64,000 bases of DNA from Cryomorphaceae bacterium (GTDB lineage: Bacteria; Bacteroidota; Bacteroidia; Flavobacteriales; Schleiferiaceae): positions 37,106 through 101,105 of the forward strand of contig NYSL01000033.1 of the NCBI GenBank assembly GCA_002682945.1. Direction: 5' to 3'. The position numbers and the translations under genes are program-made. The notes beneath the pieces are model-generated. The model ran no database searches, was not told the DNA's origin, and worked only from the letters and a program-made list of their open reading frames with translations. This document shows, one piece after another, positions 59,064 through 64,000 of this stretch (position 1 is its first letter; each line of letters begins with the position of its first letter).

Positions 59064-59189
59064 TTTTGATCAAAACAGGAATAGAACATTATTTGGCCTC
59101 TTTGTTAAAAACTTATGCTTTTAGTGGATATAAAGCTTCTAAATAACATGGTATAGTTCATGAGTCTTGTGTAGTTTCGCATCATAACC

Positions 59190-61037
59190 ATGTCTGACAA
59201 CACAGTTTATACCGAAGATAATATTAGAAGCCTCGAATGGCAAGAGCATATCCGACTTAGACCGGGTATGTATATCGGTAAACTTGGTGATGGGTCATCA
59301 CCGGATGATGGAATTTATATTTTAGTAAAAGAGGTTGTTGACAATTCTATAGACGAATTTGTGATGGGTGGAGGACGGACCATCGAAATAGAAATTAAGG
59401 AAGGTGCGGTAGTTATTAGAGATTTTGGAAGAGGAATACCTCTAGGAAAAGTTGTAGATGTTGTGTCAAAAATGAATACTGGCGCGAAGTATGACTCGAA
59501 AGCGTTTAAAAAATCGGTTGGTCTTAATGGTGTAGGGACTAAGGCGGTCAATGCCTTATCTGAGAATTTTATTGTAGAGTCCTTTCGTGATTCAAAATCG
59601 AAATTTGCAAATTTTCAAAGGGGAGTTTTAATAGAAGAAAGTAATATTATCGAAAGCTCTTCCCGAAGAGGAACAAAGGTTGAATTCAGACCGGATTCAA
59701 AAATTTTTAATAATTATAAATTCCAAATTGAATATGTAGAGAAGTTGGTTTGGAATTATGTTTACTTAAATCCGGGACTTTCTATTTTTTTAAACAATGA
59801 AAAGTATTTTTCTGAGGACGGATTAAAAGACCTACTCAAGAATAATCTATCTGGTGAAATCATTCACCCAATAATTCATCTAATGGGCGAAGATATAGAG
59901 GTAGCATTAACTCATGCTGATAAATCTCAAAGTGAGCAGTATTACAGCTTCGTTAACGGACAGCATACAACTCAGGGTGGAACCCATCAAAGTGCATTTC
60001 GTGAGGCAATAGTAACCACAATTCGTAATCATTTTGGGAAGCAATATGAAGCATCAGATATTCGACAAAGCGTAATTGGTGCTATTTCTTTAAAGGTTAT
60101 TGAACCTGTTTTCGAATCTCAAACTAAAACCAAACTAGGGAGCAATGATATGGGGCCTGATGGTGGGACCATTCGAACATATATATTGGACTTTCTGAGA
60201 ACAAAATTGGATAATTTTCTCCATAAAAATCAAGATTATGCAAATGCTATTCAGAAAAAAATAATTCGCGCAGAGAGAGAAAGAAAAGAACTCTCGGGTA
60301 TTCAAAAACTGGCCAAAGAACGAGCAAAAAAAGCCAGTTTACATAATCGTAAACTTAGAGATTGTAAAATTCATTATAATGATCTAAAGGATGAAAGGAG
60401 ACTAGAAACCACCTTATTTATTACTGAGGGGGATTCAGCATCTGGTTCCATAACATCTTCCAGAGACGTTAAGACTCAGGCAGTTTTTAGCCTAAAAGGA
60501 AAGCCTCTTAATTGTTATGGACTTTCAAAAAAAGTAGTCTATGAAAATGAAGAATTTAATTTACTGCAAGCTGCATTAAATATTGAAGACGGCCTTGAAG
60601 ACTTACGTTATAATAATGTTGTCATTGCCACAGACGCTGATGTCGATGGAATGCATATTCGGCTTCTATTAATTACTTTTTTCCTTCAATTTTTCCCCGA
60701 GCTAGTGAGTGAAGGACATTTATATATTCTTCAGACTCCTCTTTTTAGAGTTAGAAACAAAAAAAGTACAATTTATTGTTATGACTATGAAGAAAAAGAA
60801 GATGCTATTTCACAATTAGGTGTTAATCCTGAAATTACTCGTTTTAAGGGTTTAGGGGAGATATCACCTGGGGAATTTAAAATGTTCATTAGTGAAAATA
60901 TTCGTTTAGAGCCTGTGATGTTAGGTAAAGAGCACATAGATTCTCTTCTTGAATACTATATGGGGAAAAACACTCCAAAGCGGCAAGAATTCATAATTGA
61001 AAATCTCAAAGTAGAGCAAGATATTACTGAATTATGA
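59190..61037 (+). CDS. parE: DNA topoisomerase IV subunit B
   Basis: 615 residues with GHKL ATPase ([44 protein letters not shown]), TOPRIM ([24 protein letters not shown]) and a C-terminal tail. The EGDSASG signature and the short length fit ParE rather than GyrB, which is at 18852. Decatenates sister chromosomes with ParC. Its stop overlaps the parC start by 4 bases (ATGA), so they are made together. A 126-base gap before it holds only a weak near-consensus box, TAGTTTCG (59172-59179). Confidence 0.95.
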   Translation: MSDNTVYTEDNIRSLEWQEHIRLRPGMYIGKLGDGSSPDDGIYILVKEVVDNSIDEFVMGGGRTIEIEIKEGAVVIRDFGRGIPLGKVVDVVSKMNTGAKYDSKAFKKSVGLNGVGTKAVNALSENFIVESFRDSKSKFANFQRGVLIEESNIIESSSRRGTKVEFRPDSKIFNNYKFQIEYVEKLVWNYVYLNPGLSIFLNNEKYFSEDGLKDLLKNNLSGEIIHPIIHLMGEDIEVALTHADKSQSEQYYSFVNGQHTTQGGTHQSAFREAIVTTIRNHFGKQYEASDIRQSVIGAISLKVIEPVFESQTKTKLGSNDMGPDGGTIRTYILDFLRTKLDNFLHKNQDYANAIQKKIIRAERERKELSGIQKLAKERAKKASLHNRKLRDCKIHYNDLKDERRLETTLFITEGDSASGSITSSRDVKTQAVFSLKGKPLNCYGLSKKVVYENEEFNLLQAALNIEDGLEDLRYNNVVIATDADVDGMHIRLLLITFFLQFFPELVSEGHLYILQTPLFRVRNKKSTIYCYDYEEKEDAISQLGVNPEITRFKGLGEISPGEFKMFISENIRLEPVMLGKEHIDSLLEYYMGKNTPKRQEFIIENLKVEQDITEL

Positions 61038-63760
61038 AGGACTCCGAAGATAAAATATTGGGTGAAGATATAGGTGGTTTTTCAGATGATCTAGTACCTT
61101 CTGAATCTCGAGTCCGCGGAATGTATCGAGAGTATTTTCTGGATTATGCGAGTTATGTGATTTTAGAAAGGGCGGTGCCATCTATTCAAGACGGTCTAAA
61201 GCCTGTTCAAAGGAGACTTCTTCATGCACTGAAGGAAATGGATGATGGTCGTTTTCATAAAGTTGCCAACGTCATAGGCCAAACAATGAAATATCACCCT
61301 CATGGGGATGCTAGCATAGGAGATGCTCTCGTACAATTAGGCCAAAAAAATATTTTAATTGATTCCCAAGGTAATTGGGGTAATATTTTTACCGGTGATT
61401 CAGCTGCGGCATCTCGATATATTGAGGCTAGGTTAAGCACATTTGCTTTAGATGTTGCTTTTAATCCAAAAATTACTCGATGGCAATCTAGCTATGACGG
61501 AAGAGGCAAAGAGCCAATTGATTTACCAATGAAGTTTCCATTATTATTGGCTCAAGGAGTTGAGGGTATAGCTGTTGGATTGAGTACGAAAATTTTGCCA
61601 CATAATTTTATTGAACTAATTGACGGTTCTATTTCAATTCTAAGAGGTAGAGGTGCTAAGGTATATCCCGATTTTCCTACTGGTGGGATTGCTGATTTTA
61701 CCCAGTATAATGACGGTTTAAGGGGAGGTAGGGTAAGGATAAGGGCGAAAATATCTGTTCTTGATAAAAAAACTTTGGTTATTTCCGAACTACCCTTTTC
61801 AATGACAACTCAATCTTTAATTGACTCGATAATTAAGGCCAACGAAAAGGGTAAAATTAAAATCAAGAAAATAGAGGATAATACTGCTGAAAAAGTCGAA
61901 ATCGTATTACATTTAGTTTCTGGTGTTTCTCCAGATCAAACGGTGGATGCACTATACGCTTTTACTTCATGCGAGATTTCTATTTCTCCTCTTTCTTGCG
62001 TAATAGAAAACGATCGTCCATTATTTTCGGGTATTTCGGAAATATTAAAAATTTCAACAGAAAACACGACTAATCTTCTAAAAGCTGAATTAGAAATAAA
62101 TCTGCATGAGCAAGAAGAATTATGGCATTTTGCAAGTTTAGAGAAGATTTTTATTCAGCATAAAATATACCGAGATATCGAAGAAGCTGAGACCTGGGAG
62201 CAAGTTTTAGAAAATATTTGGGAAGGTTTAAAACCTTATATTAATAATTTAATTAGAGAGGTTACTGAGAATGATATAATCCGTTTAACGGAAATAAAAA
62301 TTAAAAGAATTTCAAAATTTGATGCCTCAAAAGCAGACAAGCAATTATTAATTCTTGAAGAAAGAATTGCCGAAATAAAATCAAATTTGAAAAATCTTGT
62401 TGATTTTTCTATAGATTATTTTAAGAATTTAAAGAAGAAATTCGGAAAAGGTAAAGAGCGAAAGACTGAAATTAGAACATTTAATTCGGTAATTGCCTCA
62501 AAAGTTGCTTTAGCTAATGTTAAATTATATGTAAATAGGGAAGAGGGTTTTATTGGTACAGCACTAAAAAAACATGAATTGATATGCGAGTGTTCTGATC
62601 TTGACGATATTTTGATAATTAGAAAAGATGGAACTTTAGTGGTGACCAAGGTAGATTCGAAGAAATTTGTAGGTGTTGATATTTTATATGCTGGCGTATA
62701 CCGAAAAGGAGATGATCGAACCATTTATAATTTGATTTATCGTGACGGTTTGAAGGGGGCAAGTTTTATCAAGCGTTTCGCTGTTGGTGGAGTTACAAGA
62801 GATAAAGAATACCAATTAACTCAAGGAAATAAAGGATCTTTAATTCATTATTTGAGTGTTAATCCGAATGGTGAAGCAGAAACAGTTTCAATAAATCTAA
62901 GAGCTGTCTCTCGCCTAAAGAAACTGAAATGGGATATGGATTTTGCAAAAATGAGTATTCGAAGTCGAACCACTCGCGGTAATACAGTAACTAAGGAAAC
63001 AATTAAGCGAGTTGAGCTAAAGGCAAAAGGAATAAGTACTTTAGACGCACGAAAGTTATGGTTTGATGATACTGTTTTAAAAATAAATGATCAAGGAAGA
63101 GGAGTTTATCTAGGAGCGTTTCAAGGAGATGAGCATATAATTCAATGCGATAAAAAAGGGCGTTTTAGAATTTTTACTCCAAATAAAAGAATGCATTTTG
63201 ATGAAGTTCCATTCTACCTGTCAAAATTAGAGAGAGATAAGTCTGTAGGGATTGTTTATTTTGAAGGGAACAAAGAAAAACACTTTGTTAAGCGTTGTTC
63301 TCCAGAAATAAAAAATAATGATTGGGATTATATCATAAGTGAACATTCTAAATCCACCATTGAGATAATTAGTCAATATGATATTGTTGAATTTGAAATT
63401 GAATTTTCCAAAATAAAGGGTAAAGAAAAGTCTTTGGAACGATTTATTATATCAGATTTAATTAGCGTGAAGGGCTTGAAAGCAATAGGGAACAGAATTT
63501 CGCCTTTAAAAATCAAAAAAATAAGCTTGTTATCTGAGAAAAATATTGAAATTATTGATAAATCTGGATCAGATGATAAAGACGACTCTGAAACTAGAAA
63601 AAATAATAGTTTACAGGACGAGGTCCTTTTAAAACCGGTAGACACTAATATTGATATTATTGATTTGGAGAGTGATCGCTTTTCAAATAATCAAGAGGCG
63701 AGTCCTAAATTAGACGAGGACTCTGAGAAAGATGATGGTCAATTCACTTTGGAGTTTTAG
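61034..63760 (+). CDS. parC: DNA topoisomerase IV subunit A
   Basis: 908 residues. The breakage-reunion domain has the catalytic Tyr129 in [13 protein letters not shown] and the Gly-Val-x-Gly segment [18 protein letters not shown]. The quinolone region reads [10 protein letters not shown]: Ala93 sits where E. coli ParC has Ser80, and Asp97 where it has Glu84. A C-terminal beta-propeller-like part (about 500-800) is followed by an acidic, low-complexity tail (about 850-908). Overlaps parE by 4 bases. gyrA is not in the window, so the ParC call rests on the pairing with ParE. Confidence 0.94.
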   Translation: MKDSEDKILGEDIGGFSDDLVPSESRVRGMYREYFLDYASYVILERAVPSIQDGLKPVQRRLLHALKEMDDGRFHKVANVIGQTMKYHPHGDASIGDALVQLGQKNILIDSQGNWGNIFTGDSAAASRYIEARLSTFALDVAFNPKITRWQSSYDGRGKEPIDLPMKFPLLLAQGVEGIAVGLSTKILPHNFIELIDGSISILRGRGAKVYPDFPTGGIADFTQYNDGLRGGRVRIRAKISVLDKKTLVISELPFSMTTQSLIDSIIKANEKGKIKIKKIEDNTAEKVEIVLHLVSGVSPDQTVDALYAFTSCEISISPLSCVIENDRPLFSGISEILKISTENTTNLLKAELEINLHEQEELWHFASLEKIFIQHKIYRDIEEAETWEQVLENIWEGLKPYINNLIREVTENDIIRLTEIKIKRISKFDASKADKQLLILEERIAEIKSNLKNLVDFSIDYFKNLKKKFGKGKERKTEIRTFNSVIASKVALANVKLYVNREEGFIGTALKKHELICECSDLDDILIIRKDGTLVVTKVDSKKFVGVDILYAGVYRKGDDRTIYNLIYRDGLKGASFIKRFAVGGVTRDKEYQLTQGNKGSLIHYLSVNPNGEAETVSINLRAVSRLKKLKWDMDFAKMSIRSRTTRGNTVTKETIKRVELKAKGISTLDARKLWFDDTVLKINDQGRGVYLGAFQGDEHIIQCDKKGRFRIFTPNKRMHFDEVPFYLSKLERDKSVGIVYFEGNKEKHFVKRCSPEIKNNDWDYIISEHSKSTIEIISQYDIVEFEIEFSKIKGKEKSLERFIISDLISVKGLKAIGNRISPLKIKKISLLSEKNIEIIDKSGSDDKDDSETRKNNSLQDEVLLKPVDTNIDIIDLESDRFSNNQEASPKLDEDSEKDDGQFTLEF

Positions 63761-63767
63761 CATATTT

Positions 63768-64000
63768 ATGAATCAATACTTATCTATTTTACTTTGTTTT
63801 CTTGGTATTGGTCTGTTTGCTCAACCCAATAATGATAGTCTCAACATAAAGAAATTGATTCATTATCCTTTTTCTGAATGGATTGACACCAATGTTTTTC
63901 CGTTAGGAGCTGATATTTGGGGATATTCGGATTCTTCCAGCGGGGAGGAATATGCAATCGTTGGAAATAAAAATGGGGTTTTAATTGCAAATATTACTAG
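63768..64000 (+). CDS. Choice-of-anchor B (LVIVD-type) secreted protein, N-terminal fragment
   Basis: Open from ATG 63768 to the window end, 77 complete codons. Signal peptide MNQYLSILLCFLGIGLFAQ is followed by the marker ADIWGYSDSSSGEEYAIVG (about 50-68), which matches the opening repeat of choice-of-anchor B proteins. These secreted Bacteroidota proteins carry LVIVD beta-propeller repeats and usually a C-terminal T9SS tail, which would lie beyond the window. It begins 7 bases after parC. Confidence 0.75.
   Translation, partial: MNQYLSILLCFLGIGLFAQPNNDSLNIKKLIHYPFSEWIDTNVFPLGADIWGYSDSSSGEEYAIVGNKNGVLIANIT

Noticed and set aside
59064-59075. TTTTGATCAAAA palindrome after ychF as terminator or operator
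   Set aside because: A palindrome with no loop and no T run; such AT-rich palindromes are expected by chance here.
59172-59179. TAGTTTCG as parE promoter
   Set aside because: One mismatch to TAnnTTTG and no TTG box at the right distance.

Overview
The window is a gene-dense, AT-rich piece of a Bacteroidota chromosome, most likely from a marine-type member of Flavobacteriales; family and genus cannot be fixed from the sequence. Pointers are a fused SecDF, a type III glutamine synthetase, a T9SS sorting tail on a secreted FG-GAP protein, a PorE-like OmpA lipoprotein-type architecture, TonB-linked outer-membrane proteins, a transketolase split into two genes, almost no Shine-Dalgarno sequences ahead of start codons, and TAnnTTTG promoter elements. 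There are no insertion sequences, phage genes, CRISPR arrays or rRNA genes. No gap longer than about 130 bases lacks a gene, apart from the tRNA cluster.

Layout. 1-2480: a cut YihY/BrkB membrane protein and nadC on the minus strand, then rlmH and holA on the plus strand. 2452-8562: a TonB-dependent receptor whose start lies inside holA, pyrG, yidC and a DUF3817 membrane protein. 8570-10837 (minus): a thioredoxin-like lipoprotein and queA. 10877-13111: a double glycosyltransferase. 13126-13809 (minus): an FtsE-like ATPase. 13881-21754: a TPR protein coupled to an outer-membrane barrel, gyrB and mdh. 21784-24450 (minus): a T9SS cargo. 24511-27793: secDF and a TatA-like gene. 27903-32753: glutamine synthetase III and the PorE-like protein. 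32776-36740: purM, prfA, pyrF (overlapping by ATGA) and a sugar reductase. 36781-38310: an alanine:sodium symporter.

38395-53193 is the translation and transcription core: rpsU, xerC, hpf, then tRNA-Thr/Tyr/Gly/Thr, tuf, tRNA-Trp, secE, nusG, rplK, rplA, rplJ, rplL, rpoB, rpoC and a DUF3467 gene, all on the plus strand. The order Thr-Tyr-Gly-Thr-tuf is the same as in the E. coli tufB operon. Long RNA hairpins lie between tuf and tRNA-Trp and between rplL and rpoB, where processing or attenuation would separate expression levels.

53208-57901 (minus): a small membrane protein, a class III aminotransferase, and the two transketolase halves separated by a secreted von Willebrand A protein. 57972-64000 (plus): ychF, parE, parC and the start of a choice-of-anchor B (LVIVD-type) secreted protein.

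Most of the window is conserved housekeeping. I see no clear, wholly new defence or mobile system. The points worth a second look are the vWA gene inside the transketolase operon, the fused glycosyltransferases, the repeated G-tract/TAnnTTTG elements before glutamine synthetase III, the two large intergenic hairpins, a symmetric divergent promoter, and the DUF3467 gene that ends the RNA polymerase operon.
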